Assembly (NCBI GenBank): GCA_905215775.1
Contig: CAJMRM010000035.1
Location: 1-32,553, forward strand
From: an uncultured bacterium
GTDB taxonomy: Bacteria; Bacillota; Clostridia; Lachnospirales; Lachnospiraceae
DNA: 32,553 nucleotides
Direction: 5' to 3'
Below are positions 22,943-30,984 of the stretch, in pieces (position 1 is the stretch's first letter; every line of letters starts with the position of its first letter). Made by a program: the position numbers and the translations under genes. The notes under the pieces are model-generated. The model ran no database searches and was not told the DNA's origin. It saw only the letters and a list, made by a program, of their open reading frames with translations.

Positions 22943-23349
22943 ACGATGATACTGTAAGGGTCGGGCTTGTTTCCAGTGTGAACCAGGATACGGGAATGGT
23001 ACGGGTCACGTATCCGGACCGGGACCGGGAGGTGACGCCGGAGCTGCCGTTTTTTAAGATGGGGAACGAGTATCAGATGCCGGAGGTCAACGACATGGTC
23101 CTTGTCCTTCATCTCAGCAATGACAGTTCCATGGGAATTGTGATGGGGGGCTTCTGGAATGATGAGGAGCTTCCTGTTTCCGGAACGGATGTGTTCCGGA
23201 AGGGATTTTCCAGGGATGGAAGATCCTTTCTTAGGTTAGCTGCCGGGACTCTTTTACTGGAGTCTCCGGATCTGGCATTTGGCTGCGTAGCCGGACAGAT
23301 TTCCGTGGCAGAGATCCTGGAAATGAAACGGAAGGTAGATGCGCTGTAA
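22939..23349 (+). CDS. Baseplate spike protein V
   Basis: 136 aa, ATGA overlap with D. N-terminal OB-fold pattern VRVGLVSSVNQDTGMVRVTY, then PEVNDMVLVLHLSNDSSMGI and VMGGFWNDEELPVSG. It is shorter than P2 gpV and ends in a short stalk (LLLESPDLAFGC) without a long beta-helix, so the membrane-piercing tip is short or made by another protein. Confidence 0.85.
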   Translation: MNDDTVRVGLVSSVNQDTGMVRVTYPDRDREVTPELPFFKMGNEYQMPEVNDMVLVLHLSNDSSMGIVMGGFWNDEELPVSGTDVFRKGFSRDGRSFLRLAAGTLLLESPDLAFGCVAGQISVAEILEMKRKVDAL

Positions 23350-23361
23350 AGGAGTGGTGGA

Positions 23362-23772
23362 ATGGCTGTTATAGGAATGCTGGGAGGAATCCTTTTCCAG
23401 GTCAGCGACAGGCAGGTGCTGAATTTTTCAAAGCTCCAGCGGAGCGTGTCCGGGAAATGGTCCCAGTATGACGTACTGGGGAGAAAGGCGGTGTCTGTAT
23501 TTCTGGGGCCGGAGCTCCAGGAAGTGACATTAAATGTAACTCTGAATGCGGCTCTGGGCGTGAAACCCCGGCAGCTCCTGGAGCTGATGGCCCGTATGGT
23601 GGAATCGGGGACTCCGGCTGTTCTTCTTATAGGTCCCAGAAGGATCGGACAGAACCAGTGGGTGCTTACAAAGAGCAGCGAGGCCTGGAACCGGGTATAT
23701 GCACATGGGGAACTTGTCCAGGCGGAAACATCACTGACTCTTAAGGAGTACGTGGCGGAGGTTATCACATGA
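23362..23772 (+). CDS. Tail protein U
   Basis: 136 aa, AAAGGAGTGG site. Starts MAVIGMLGGILFQVSDRQVL, then RSVSGKWSQYDVLGRKA and LTKSSEAWNRVYAHGELVQA, TSLTLKEY at the end. This is the P2 gpU family, a small baseplate or tail-completion protein. Order V-U-W-J-I is typical of Clostridia myoviruses. Confidence 0.82.
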   Translation: MAVIGMLGGILFQVSDRQVLNFSKLQRSVSGKWSQYDVLGRKAVSVFLGPELQEVTLNVTLNAALGVKPRQLLELMARMVESGTPAVLLIGPRRIGQNQWVLTKSSEAWNRVYAHGELVQAETSLTLKEYVAEVIT

Positions 23773-24116
23773 ATTATGAAATTTTATTCCAGGGAGATCT
23801 CCAGGAGGATGAGAGGCTCCAGAGGGATTTCCGGGTCCTTCTGGCCACCAGGGCCGGCAGCCAGCCTGTGGACAGGGATCTTGGAATTGACTGGTCGTGT
23901 CTGGATGGGCCGCCGGAGGCTGCCGAGGTCATGTTCCGGATGGAGGTGGAGATAAAAACAGAAAAGTATCTTCCGGAGCTGGAGATCGACAGGATCGATT
24001 TCATCCGGGAGCCGGGAGGAGTGAAGCCCCGGATTTTCTGTCACAGAAAGGAGGGGACGGACCGTGGACGGAATCAGAACGGAGCTGGAGAGTTATCCAG
24101 AAGTCAGCTTTATTGA
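23769..24116 (+). CDS. Baseplate wedge protein W (gp25-like)
   Basis: 115 aa, ATGA overlap. Contains LFQGDLQEDERLQRDFRVLL, RAGSQPVDRDLGIDWSCLDG and EIKTEKYLPELEIDRIDF, a gp25/gpW-type wedge protein that links baseplate to sheath. The last ~20 residues (after HRKEG) are polar and overlap the J gene by 53 bp, more than usual; that tail may be a late extension rather than part of the fold. Confidence 0.8.
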   Translation: MNYEILFQGDLQEDERLQRDFRVLLATRAGSQPVDRDLGIDWSCLDGPPEAAEVMFRMEVEIKTEKYLPELEIDRIDFIREPGGVKPRIFCHRKEGTDRGRNQNGAGELSRSQLY

Positions 24117-25215
24117 CCATCTGGGTTTTTCTGACTTTCTGGCATCGGTGATACAGGATTACCAGAACGCATACAGGGAAGAAACCGGAAAAGATGCTGT
24201 GCTGGGAAAAGCGGATCCCATGCGGATGCTTTTGTATACCTGTGCAATGATGATCTATCAGGGATATCAATATGTGGACCATAGTGGGAAGATGGGGCTT
24301 TTAAAGTACAGTACAGGAGAATATCTGGACCAGCTGGCAAGCCTTAAAAGAATCCGGAGACTGGAGCCGCAGCCAGCGTCCACGACGTTCCGGTTTACGC
24401 TCTCAAAGGCCCAGAAAGAGGTGATCGGTATTCCAAAGGGGACCCGGGCCAGGGCGGGCGACCTGTTCTTTGCCACGACCCTGTACGCGGAGATACCGGT
24501 GGGAGAGGAGACTGTGGACGTTCCGGCGGTGTGCTTAAGCACCGGCACTGCTGGGAACGGATATCTTCCCGGCGAGATCAATGTGCTGGTGGATCCGGTC
24601 AATTATGTGGACCGGATCGAAAATCTGACGGAAACAGCCGGAGGAACAGACCGGGAGGACGATGATGCCCTGGCGGAGCGTGTATACCTGGCACCCCAGG
24701 GATATTCGGTGGCGGGACCGGAAGGTGCGTACAGATTCTGGGTCAGATCTTACAGCCAGCTGGTACAAGACTGTTTTGTCACGTCAGAATCACCAGGGGA
24801 GGTGGACATATATGTCCTTTTGGAGGACGGGGAGCTGCCTGGAGAGGAATTTATTTCCGGTCTTCAGGACTTTCTGGATGATGAGACAAGGCGGCCCCTG
24901 ACGGATCATGTGGTGGTAAAGGCACCGCAGACGGTAGAATACACCATTGAAGGCACATACTACATCAGCCGGGACCGGCAGGAGATGGCGGCAGTGATCC
25001 AGAAACAGGTGGAGGCGGCGCGGGATGAATTTATCCGCTGGCAGAAAAGCGCCATCGCCAGGGATATCAATCCCTCTAGGCTGATCTATGGACTGGTTGC
25101 CGCAGGAGCTAAGTGGGTGGATCTGAAATCCCCGGGATTCCAGAAGATGGAAGGGGCCAGCGTTGCGGTCGCATCCGGGGTGAATCTGGCATACGGAGGG
25201 GTGCAGGATGAGTGA
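24064..25215 (+). CDS. Baseplate protein J
   Basis: 383 aa from GTG at 24064 behind AAAGGAGGGG. Shows the baseplate-J pattern: FTLSKAQKEVIGIPKGTRAR, STGTAGNGYLPGEINVLVDP, GGTDREDDDALAERVYLAPQ, YSVAGPEGAYRFWVRSYSQL and RRPLTDHVVVKAPQTVEY. With W and I it forms the wedges around the hub. Full length. Confidence 0.9.
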   Translation: MDGIRTELESYPEVSFIDHLGFSDFLASVIQDYQNAYREETGKDAVLGKADPMRMLLYTCAMMIYQGYQYVDHSGKMGLLKYSTGEYLDQLASLKRIRRLEPQPASTTFRFTLSKAQKEVIGIPKGTRARAGDLFFATTLYAEIPVGEETVDVPAVCLSTGTAGNGYLPGEINVLVDPVNYVDRIENLTETAGGTDREDDDALAERVYLAPQGYSVAGPEGAYRFWVRSYSQLVQDCFVTSESPGEVDIYVLLEDGELPGEEFISGLQDFLDDETRRPLTDHVVVKAPQTVEYTIEGTYYISRDRQEMAAVIQKQVEAARDEFIRWQKSAIARDINPSRLIYGLVAAGAKWVDLKSPGFQKMEGASVAVASGVNLAYGGVQDE

Positions 25216-26155
25216 TATATGGAGCACGTTTCCATGGGATCTGATCCCGGACAGTCTGAAGGCAGAAGAAACCAGAGCCTTCAGTACTGCTATGGGAAAT
25301 GCATTTCACAGAATGCTTCCGTATACAGGCAGGGTTTCCGGACATGCATCCATAGATATGCTTCCGGATGAGATCCTGGATCTGCTTGCGGTGGAATTAA
25401 AAACCCAGTATTACAGGGAAGATCTTCCGCAGGATACAAAAAGGGAGCTGATCCGGCAGACTATTCCATGGTATATGCAGGCAGGGACCCCGTCCGTGAT
25501 CCGGGAGTATCTGGGTACTGTGTTTGATGGAGGGAAAACGGAGGAGTGGTTTTCCTACGGCGGTAAGCCGTATTATTTCCGGGCCTATGTGTATGCAGAA
25601 AGCCATGAGATCCCTCTGGGCTATGGGGAGGAGGTAAAGCAGCAGATCCTGGCTTATAAAAACGTCCGGTCATGGCTGGAGTATTTTGCCTGGGTTATCC
25701 AGTCCTGGTATCAGGTCTGCGTCTGTTATCAGAATGCAGTAACGCTGCAGATGACCTTCTGGCCCAGGCAGAACCTGGAGGTGCTGTATCTGGACAGGAC
25801 ATGGGATCTGGATGGGAGCCGGAAGCTGAACGGATACCGGGCAGACCATTTCGTGGACCTGTACCCGGTCCGCGGGACCGTTCTGATTCAGATTCCAGAG
25901 CCGGTCCGATATGGCCAGACCGTTTGTTTTGAGGGAATGGCCATCGGGACTGTCCGGGCCGGGGCGGAAACGGTGGTATTGCTTGAATCCCGGATCCCGG
26001 AACCAGTGGAGCTGAAGACATGTGCCAGGATCCAGGGAAAGGCCGTACAGGAAATATCCGTGGGGAAGCTGGAGGTTATGACGGTCAATATACTGGACGG
26101 GACCTGGAAGTTAGATGGAAGCCGGAAGCTGAATGGCGGAAGAACGGTTTTGTGA
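25208..26155 (+). CDS. Tail protein I with C-terminal repeat extension
   Basis: 315 aa, overlapping J by 8 bp. Residues 1-180 follow P2 gpI: IDMLPDEILDLLAVELKTQY, YREDLPQDTKRELIRQTIPW, YMQAGTPSVIREYLGTVFDG. The C-terminal ~120 residues carry two copies of a T-W-x-L-D-GSRKLNG motif (TWDLDGSRKLNG near 198, TWKLDGSRKLNG near 300), a short repeat seen at the ends of gpI-like proteins in this phage group that may dock the fibre. Confidence 0.85.
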   Translation: MSDIWSTFPWDLIPDSLKAEETRAFSTAMGNAFHRMLPYTGRVSGHASIDMLPDEILDLLAVELKTQYYREDLPQDTKRELIRQTIPWYMQAGTPSVIREYLGTVFDGGKTEEWFSYGGKPYYFRAYVYAESHEIPLGYGEEVKQQILAYKNVRSWLEYFAWVIQSWYQVCVCYQNAVTLQMTFWPRQNLEVLYLDRTWDLDGSRKLNGYRADHFVDLYPVRGTVLIQIPEPVRYGQTVCFEGMAIGTVRAGAETVVLLESRIPEPVELKTCARIQGKAVQEISVGKLEVMTVNILDGTWKLDGSRKLNGGRTVL

Positions 26156-26174
26156 TGAAGGAAGGAGATAACAT

Positions 26175-26567
26175 ATGGCAGATTCAAAGGGAATTATTAC
26201 GGTTATTGGAAGGAAGAAACTGTGTAAGGCACATGCCGGGGATATTACCCTGCCTCCGATCACACAGATCGCATGGGGAGACAGGGGCGTTACGGAGGAT
26301 GGAGTACCAAAGGCAACGACAGGAAACGAAATATCGTTATATAACGAGCTGTTAAAAAAGAATATTTCCGGCCATATGTATCCGGTTGAGGATGAGACGA
26401 CATGCCGGTACAGCGGGATCCTGGACAAGGGAGAACTTACAGGTAAGGAAATTTCTGAGATGGGGCTTTACGATTCAGACGGAGATCTGATCGCTTACCG
26501 CACTTTTCTCAGAAAAGGGAAGGATGAGGATATCCCGCTGATTTTCGATATGGACGAGGTTTTTTAA
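26175..26567 (+). CDS. Tail-collar fibre protein
   Basis: 130 aa, GAAGGAG site. Follows the N-terminal part of phage tail-collar fibre proteins: ITQIAWGDRGVTEDGVPK, LYNELLKKNISGHMYPVEDE, then KGELTGKEISEMGLYDSDGD. It attaches fibres to the baseplate. Here it is a stand-alone attachment piece, with the distal fibre encoded by the following genes. Confidence 0.75.
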   Translation: MADSKGIITVIGRKKLCKAHAGDITLPPITQIAWGDRGVTEDGVPKATTGNEISLYNELLKKNISGHMYPVEDETTCRYSGILDKGELTGKEISEMGLYDSDGDLIAYRTFLRKGKDEDIPLIFDMDEVF

Positions 26568-26579
26568 GGAGGCGTGCAT

Positions 26580-26990
26580 ATGGCAAATTGTGAGAGAAAG
26601 GATCCTCCAGTATTTACGGAGGAGGTCCCAAAATGGGATAGAGAAACGGTCGCAGATGGAGATGCCATGGGACTGGTGATCGAGCAGCTGTTTAATAATA
26701 CTGTGTTTAACCGGAGGACAGCAGAAAAGGCAGCCGGAAGTCTGATAACCGGTATTACGATTCTGGCCTCCGGCTGGAAGGATCTGACCTATACCATCGA
26801 AAATGCGGCGATCCAGGTCGACAGCATTGTGCATATCGGGTATGCGTTTGATTCTGTCCCGGCGGCCCAGAAGGCCAATATACGGGGGAGGACGGAAGCT
26901 GGAAAGCTGATACTGGTGGCAAAAAAAGTCCCTGCAGGGGACCTGGCCGTGGATGAGATCCTGATCCAGAATCTGAAAGGAGGTGTGTAG
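26580..26990 (+). CDS. Fibre-region protein, unknown family
   Basis: 136 aa from the ATG at 26580 (AAGGAGG site); a GTG two codons earlier is also in frame. Apart from a charged N-terminus (CERKDPPVFTEEVPKWDRET), it has a beta-rich domain (ASGWKDLTYTIENAAIQVDS, IVHIGYAFDSVPAAQKANIR). Located between collar and distal fibre, it is probably a fibre shaft or adaptor. No family is recognised. Confidence 0.6.
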   Translation: MANCERKDPPVFTEEVPKWDRETVADGDAMGLVIEQLFNNTVFNRRTAEKAAGSLITGITILASGWKDLTYTIENAAIQVDSIVHIGYAFDSVPAAQKANIRGRTEAGKLILVAKKVPAGDLAVDEILIQNLKGGV

Positions 26991-26991
26991 T

Positions 26992-28344
26992 ATGGCGGTA
27001 TATACCAATGCAGGAGGCGGCGGCGGAGCGGCATCGGACGAGCTGACTGCCGCCAGAGGAGATGTATTAAAAGGGAAGACAGCGGTTACAAGCGACAGCA
27101 ACGATGAGCCTGTGGAGGGAACGCTGGAGCTGATCGGAGATGCGGCGGATTCCCATGTTCTGACCGGGAAAACCTATTACAATAAGGACCCGAAAACGAG
27201 ACGGACCGGGACTATGCCGAACCGCGGGGCTGTGGCCCAGGAGCTGGCAGCAGGCGGGAGCTATACAGTTCCGGAGGGGTACCATAACGGCGGGGGAAAG
27301 GTAACGGCAAAAAGCCTGGCGTCGCAGACGGGTGGGGCCACGGCAGCAGACGGGGATGTCCTGTCCGGCAGGACCTACTGGAAGGACGGCGCGAAACGCA
27401 CCGGGACGATGGCCAACCAGGGAGCGAAAACGGCTTCCTTAAACGCTGGAGGGAGTTATACGATACCAGCCGGGTACCATAACGGCGGGGGGAAGGTGAC
27501 AGCCAACAGCCTGGCGTCGCAGACCTCTGCCGATGCGGCAGCGGGGCATATCCTGTCTGGGAAAACTGCGTGGGTCAATGGTAGTAAGCTGACAGGTACT
27601 CTCGCTGTACAATCTGCGATTTCTTTTAGTGCAGCCGCTCTCTCCGCAACTTCGGTCCGGATCAGCTGGAAGAATCCGGCCAGGGGGCCGTGGCAGGGAG
27701 TATTTATCCAGATGAGTACATCCGGAAATCCGGGGACGGGCGGCGGAACGAGAAAATACACAGGAGCTGGCAATAATCCGAACCAGGCCGGAGGGAGCAA
27801 CTATGTGGATATAGGCGGACTTAATATGGGAACCACCTATTACTTTACATGTACGTCGTACTGTGACGCTTTGGGGTGGGGATCCAGCTATAATGTAGCG
27901 GCTACAACAAAGGGAAAGATATTATATGATAATGGCTATAATCCATATGGTATGTACGATAGTTATGAGATTGCTACTTTCTATCCAACTTATGTAGAAA
28001 ATCCTGGTATGCCTGGATCCGGATCTGATTCGATATATAAGTTTAAAACCCCAGTAATTGATTCCGGATATTCAAAAATGTGGTTTGATTTATATATTTT
28101 ATATGCAAAATCCAATTACCCATTTCTGAATGCTAGTTATACATACAAATGTGAAGAAGACAGCTTTCCTAAGCAAGTTTCATTTCACGATACGAACAAG
28201 GCCGTTGTAGGAAATAAGAGGATTGCTATACAAATGGCAGGATCTGGAGTCGCTATCCAGGATATACGGTTTAGCTGGACGGGATACGATCAGTACGCTC
28301 TCAGTGGCAATGGTATCAGAATATATAAAATATGGCTGGAATAG
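26992..28344 (+). CDS. Distal tail fibre with repeats and fibronectin-III-like domain
   Basis: 450 aa from the ATG at 26992 (AAAGGAGG site). After a Gly-rich start, residues ~20-200 hold repeated units: VLSGRTYWKDGAKRTGTMAN, then GGSYTIPAGYHNGGGKVTAN, period 65 residues. A fibronectin-III-like domain follows (about 205-300; SATSVRISWKNPARGP ... TTYYFTCTSYCDALGWGSSY). The last ~145 residues (from about 27905) are a different, AT-rich domain rich in Tyr and Asn, ending GIRIYKIWLE. That is probably the receptor-binding tip, acquired separately. The gene is the natural place for host-range change. Confidence 0.75.
   Translation: MAVYTNAGGGGGAASDELTAARGDVLKGKTAVTSDSNDEPVEGTLELIGDAADSHVLTGKTYYNKDPKTRRTGTMPNRGAVAQELAAGGSYTVPEGYHNGGGKVTAKSLASQTGGATAADGDVLSGRTYWKDGAKRTGTMANQGAKTASLNAGGSYTIPAGYHNGGGKVTANSLASQTSADAAAGHILSGKTAWVNGSKLTGTLAVQSAISFSAAALSATSVRISWKNPARGPWQGVFIQMSTSGNPGTGGGTRKYTGAGNNPNQAGGSNYVDIGGLNMGTTYYFTCTSYCDALGWGSSYNVAATTKGKILYDNGYNPYGMYDSYEIATFYPTYVENPGMPGSGSDSIYKFKTPVIDSGYSKMWFDLYILYAKSNYPFLNASYTYKCEEDSFPKQVSFHDTNKAVVGNKRIAIQMAGSGVAIQDIRFSWTGYDQYALSGNGIRIYKIWLE
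27241..27530 (+). repeat. 195-bp repeat unit inside the fibre gene
   Basis: The word GGTACCATAACGGCGGGG occurs in both units, 195 bp apart, within longer similar stretches around 27250-27325 and 27445-27520 that both end in CTGGCGTCGCAGAC. These are coding repeats (65 aa), open to copy-number change by recombination. Confidence 0.75.
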
Positions 28345-28390
28345 AAAATGGTCGATAAAGCAATCCATTGAAAAAAGAAAGGAGACTGGA

Positions 28391-29035
28391 ATGAAAGCAT
28401 TAATTATTTACGACGCAACAGGACGAATCTGGAATGTCGCCTATGGCGAGGACATCCTCCCTACCGGATTATCGGGGATGGTCGCGGATGTCCCGGAAGG
28501 TCGCAGCGTATATGGGATTGATTTTTCCGGGAGCATCCCGAAGGCAAGATACGAGGAACTGCCGAAAACGGAGGTGGAACAGATATCTGGAAAGATTGAT
28601 GCGCTTTCAGAGAGCATAAATCATCTGGTGACAGGCAGTGTGGTGCCTATGACCGTGGCGTGCTCTTTCATCGCAGAAACCTTCACGGATGACCAGGCGG
28701 TACAGGTTCCTGGCCTGTACCCGGAATGGGATGGGAACGGTACGGCCTATAAGACCGGCACAAGGCTCCGGTATACCGGTGTCCTTTACAAGGTGTTACA
28801 GGACCACACATCCCAGGATGACTGGACACCGGATGCATCCCCCGCGCTGTTTGCGGAGATTTTAATTCCGGATCCCGGGGTGATCCCGGAGTGGAAACAG
28901 CCGGAAAGCACCAATGGATATGCCAAAGGCGACCGCGTTGCCCATGGAGGAAAGACCTGGGAATCCCTTGTTGACAATAATGTCTGGGAGCCTGGAATAT
29001 CCGGGACAGAAGCTCTCTGGAAAGAATGGAGGTGA
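28391..29035 (+). CDS. Tail-associated carbohydrate-binding protein (CBM5/12-like)
   Basis: 214 aa, AAAGGAG site. N-terminal part (MKALIIYDATGRIWNVAYGE) is a phage-type domain, followed by a short coiled coil (ISGKIDALSESINHLV). The C-terminal half contains two chitin-binding-like modules: YPEWDGNGTAYKTGTRLRYT with VLYKVLQDHTSQDDWTPDAS, and WKQPESTNGYAKGDRVAHGG with WESLVDNNVWEPG. Such modules may bind cell-wall or capsule sugars during adsorption. Function inferred. Confidence 0.7.
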   Translation: MKALIIYDATGRIWNVAYGEDILPTGLSGMVADVPEGRSVYGIDFSGSIPKARYEELPKTEVEQISGKIDALSESINHLVTGSVVPMTVACSFIAETFTDDQAVQVPGLYPEWDGNGTAYKTGTRLRYTGVLYKVLQDHTSQDDWTPDASPALFAEILIPDPGVIPEWKQPESTNGYAKGDRVAHGGKTWESLVDNNVWEPGISGTEALWKEWR

Positions 29036-29040
29036 TACCA

Positions 29041-29376
29041 ATGGATGAGGCTGTAAAAGCGGAGCTTGCCAGGCTCCGGGACGAGGACAACCGACAAAAT
29101 CACCGGATCGATGACCTGGAGCAGTCTGTAAAGGCGATCCAGGACCTTACGATCTCCGTCCATGCCCTGGCCCAGGACATGCGGCAGATGTTATCAGAGC
29201 TTAAGGACCAGGGATCACGGCTGGAGCGGTTTGACGGCCGTCTGGAGGCCCTGGAGCAGCAGCCGGCAAGGAGATGGCAGCGGATGTCGGACAAGGTCCT
29301 GGACACGGCCGTGGGGATCCTGGCCGGTGCTGTGATCACAGGGCTTGCAATGCTGGCCGTGCAGTATATCAGATAA
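29041..29376 (+). CDS. XhlA-like membrane-anchored coiled-coil protein
   Basis: 111 aa, GGAGGTG site. Long coiled coil (AELARLRDEDNRQNHRIDDL, LKDQGSRLERFDGRLEALEQ) then one C-terminal membrane helix (AVGILAGAVITGLAMLAVQY). This is the layout of the XhlA/haemolysin-like proteins of lysis cassettes, which help holins in Bacillus phages. Its place before the holin fits. Confidence 0.75.
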   Translation: MDEAVKAELARLRDEDNRQNHRIDDLEQSVKAIQDLTISVHALAQDMRQMLSELKDQGSRLERFDGRLEALEQQPARRWQRMSDKVLDTAVGILAGAVITGLAMLAVQYIR

Positions 29377-29394
29377 TGAAAGGGGAAAAATAGA

Positions 29395-29733
29395 ATGGAT
29401 TTTAGCGGAATCATGCAGTACATATCGTATCTTTTGGTGGCCATCGGCGTGATGGCCTTTGCGGTGTCTACAATTACCCAGGTGGTCAAATCCTGGCCGG
29501 GCTTAGATAAGCTCCCCACGTCAGCGGTGGTGATCGTGCTGTCCCTGGTGCTGTGCCCGGTGACCTTTGTGGCGCTGATGGCGTGGATGGATCGTGAGAT
29601 CACCTGGTATATGGTCTTTGCGTGTATGATCGGGGCCTTTATCGTGGCGCTGGTGGCTATGGATGGATGGGAACGGCTCAAAGAGATCTGGGACCGGACA
29701 GGCTACCAGAAAAGGCCCATGGACAAGTCTTAA
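29395..29733 (+). CDS. Holin
   Basis: 112 aa, AAAGGGG site. Three hydrophobic segments: about 9-29 (YISYLLVAIGVMAFAVSTIT), 43-64 (AVVIVLSLVLCPVTFVALMA), 71-90 (TWYMVFACMIGAFIVALVAM), with a charged C-terminal end (KRPMDKS). Position between XhlA-like and lysin genes supports a holin that opens the membrane for the lysin. Confidence 0.75.
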   Translation: MDFSGIMQYISYLLVAIGVMAFAVSTITQVVKSWPGLDKLPTSAVVIVLSLVLCPVTFVALMAWMDREITWYMVFACMIGAFIVALVAMDGWERLKEIWDRTGYQKRPMDKS

Positions 29734-29781
29734 GGAGGTGATCCGGTATCTCCTGGCCGGCGGGGTTAAGCCGGATGTTTA

Positions 29782-29795
29782 TTGCGACGTCGCAA
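29782..29795. repeat. 14-bp perfect palindrome, copy 2
   Basis: TTGCGACGTCGCAA in the intergenic region between holin and lysin, identical to 894-907 and sharing the flanking A and C (16 nt). Being outside a gene here, it cannot be explained by protein coding. Confidence 0.7.
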
Positions 29796-29802
29796 CAGAT
29801 TT

Positions 29803-29831
29803 GGCCTAGGATTATCCCCTGGGCCTTTTTT
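29803..29831 (+). terminator. Terminator between holin and lysin
   Basis: GGCCTAGG, 7-nt loop, CCTGGGCC (8 bp with one G-U), then TTTTTT. It lies just before the ribosome site of the lysin (GGAGG at 29836-29840), so lysin expression would depend on read-through or on a promoter close by. Confidence 0.65.
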
Positions 29832-29846
29832 GATTGGAGGAAAATC

Positions 29847-30704
29847 ATGGGAAAAGAAATTACAAAGCTGATCGAGCAGGCATTATCCTGGAATGGCTAT
29901 CTGGAGAAAAAGAGTAACCGGGACCTGGATAATTTTACGGCCAACGCCGGGAATAAAAACTATACATGCTTTGCCCGGGACTACAAATTACATACCGGTC
30001 AGAGCCTCCAGGGCCAGCCCTGGTGCGCCATGTTTGTGTCTGAGGTATTTGTCCAGGCGTTTGGCCTGGAGGCCGCCAGGCGGCTCCTGGGCGGTGATTT
30101 GTACCACTACTGCCCGACCGGGGTGGCACAATTAAAAAAAGCCGGCCGGTGGAGCCGGACCCCGGAGCCTGGAGCCGTTATCTTTTTTACCAACGGCCAG
30201 CGGTCGCACCATACCGGAATTGTAACGGAGGTAACATCCTCACGGGTCAAGACCATCGAGGGCAACACGTCCGGCGCATCCGGTGTGATCCCTAATGGCG
30301 GCGGGGTCTGCCGGAAGTCCTACCGCAAAGACTACGGCCAGATCCTGGGATACGGGATCCCGGACTGGAGCCTGGTGGAGCCTGCAAAAAAATCCGGCTG
30401 GATCCAGGAGGCAGGGGTCTGGAGATACTACCACGGCGACACGGGTGAGCCGGTCCGTAACGATTGGCACCGGGATCCCGATGGCCGGTGGTACTGGTTT
30501 GACGGCGCCGGAGCTATGGTCGCCAACGCATGGAAGCAGGATAAGGCTGGCAAGTGGTATTACCTTGGCTCTGATGGTGCAATGGTCACAGGCAGGCTCA
30601 TGCAGATTGGCGACGAGGTATTTGCCTTTGGGGCCGATGGAGCCATGCTGCAGGGGGAGATCCGGTGCCGGTGCAATGAGAGGGGAGCACTGACAATCGT
30701 ATAA
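29847..30704 (+). CDS. Endolysin: CHAP domain plus cell-wall-binding repeats
   Basis: 285 aa from the ATG at 29847 (TTGGAGG site). Residues 1-175 are a CHAP-type amidase/peptidase: catalytic Cys in GQPWCAMFVSEVF, His in RSHHTGIVTEVTS, Asn in KTIEGNTSG. Residues 190-270 are choline/cell-wall-binding-type repeats: GVWRYYHGDTGEPVRNDWHR, GRWYWFDGAGAMVANAWKQ, GKWYYLGSDGAMVTGRLM, EVFAFGADGAMLQGEI. It degrades peptidoglycan at the end of lytic growth after the holin acts. No signal peptide. Confidence 0.9.
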   Translation: MGKEITKLIEQALSWNGYLEKKSNRDLDNFTANAGNKNYTCFARDYKLHTGQSLQGQPWCAMFVSEVFVQAFGLEAARRLLGGDLYHYCPTGVAQLKKAGRWSRTPEPGAVIFFTNGQRSHHTGIVTEVTSSRVKTIEGNTSGASGVIPNGGGVCRKSYRKDYGQILGYGIPDWSLVEPAKKSGWIQEAGVWRYYHGDTGEPVRNDWHRDPDGRWYWFDGAGAMVANAWKQDKAGKWYYLGSDGAMVTGRLMQIGDEVFAFGADGAMLQGEIRCRCNERGALTIV

Positions 30705-30709
30705 AAATG

Positions 30710-30738
30710 TAGAAATGTCTGGAAGTGTGTAGTATAAT
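30710..30738 (+). promoter_or_regulatory. Toxin promoter of the right-end type I system
   Basis: TAGAAA at 30710-30715, 17 bp, then TATAAT at 30733-30738. Transcription would start near 30745 and run to the terminator at 30923-30954, giving a mRNA of about 210 nt. Confidence 0.6.
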
Positions 30739-30776
30739 AGGCGTGTTACCGCCCCTATACCGGTAAGGAGAGGGGG

Positions 30777-30805
30777 TGTTCCATGTGGAAATTTTTATTT
30801 CGTTT
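30777..30805 (+). repeat. Direct repeat a (toxin start region)
   Basis: 29 nt covering the start codon of the small toxin. The copy at 30957-30984 matches 25 positions with one 1-nt gap and three mismatches; shared words are TGTTCCA, GTGGAAAT and TATTTCGTTT. Confidence 0.7.
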
Positions 30806-30871
30806 CTTGTCGCCGTCATGGCTGATGTGACCTGCCATTACATCATCAAATGGTTGGACAGCGATAAATAG
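30785..30871 (+). CDS. 28-aa membrane toxin (Fst/holin-like toxin type)
   Basis: GTG at 30785 to TAG at 30869-30871, with AAGGAGAGGGGG upstream. The peptide is one hydrophobic helix plus a charged end: MEIFISFLVAVMADVTCH, then YIIKWLDSDK. I recognise the pattern FISFLVAV...KWLD from small putative holin-like toxins common in Firmicutes. Such peptides damage the cell's own membrane and are controlled by an antisense RNA. Here the surrounding repeats, bidirectional terminator and opposing promoter support that control. The overlapping ATG frame at 30783 is only 15 codons and is not the gene. Confidence 0.72.
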   Translation: MEIFISFLVAVMADVTCHYIIKWLDSDK

Positions 30872-30922
30872 CCGGTAACCAGCCTACGGGTCTAAGCCTT
30901 CCCGTTTAAAAATTAGGAATAG

Positions 30923-30954
30923 AAAATCCCCAGAGATGCCGCTCTGGGGATTTT
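30923..30954. terminator. Bidirectional terminator
   Basis: AAAATCCCCAGAG (30923-30935), loop ATGCCG, CTCTGGGGATTTT (30942-30954): 13 perfect pairs with A and T runs at both ends, suited to end transcripts from either side. Confidence 0.85.
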
Positions 30955-30956
30955 CA

Positions 30957-30984
30957 TGTTCCAGTGGAAATAAATATTTCGTTT
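30957..30984 (+). repeat. Direct repeat b (antitoxin RNA region)
   Basis: Second copy of the toxin-start repeat, just beyond the bidirectional terminator and inside the predicted antisense RNA. Confidence 0.7.

Noticed and set aside
26992..28344. Diversity-generating retroelement acting on the fibre
   Set aside because: No reverse transcriptase and no template repeat seen nearby; the two 65-aa units look like ordinary coding repeats.
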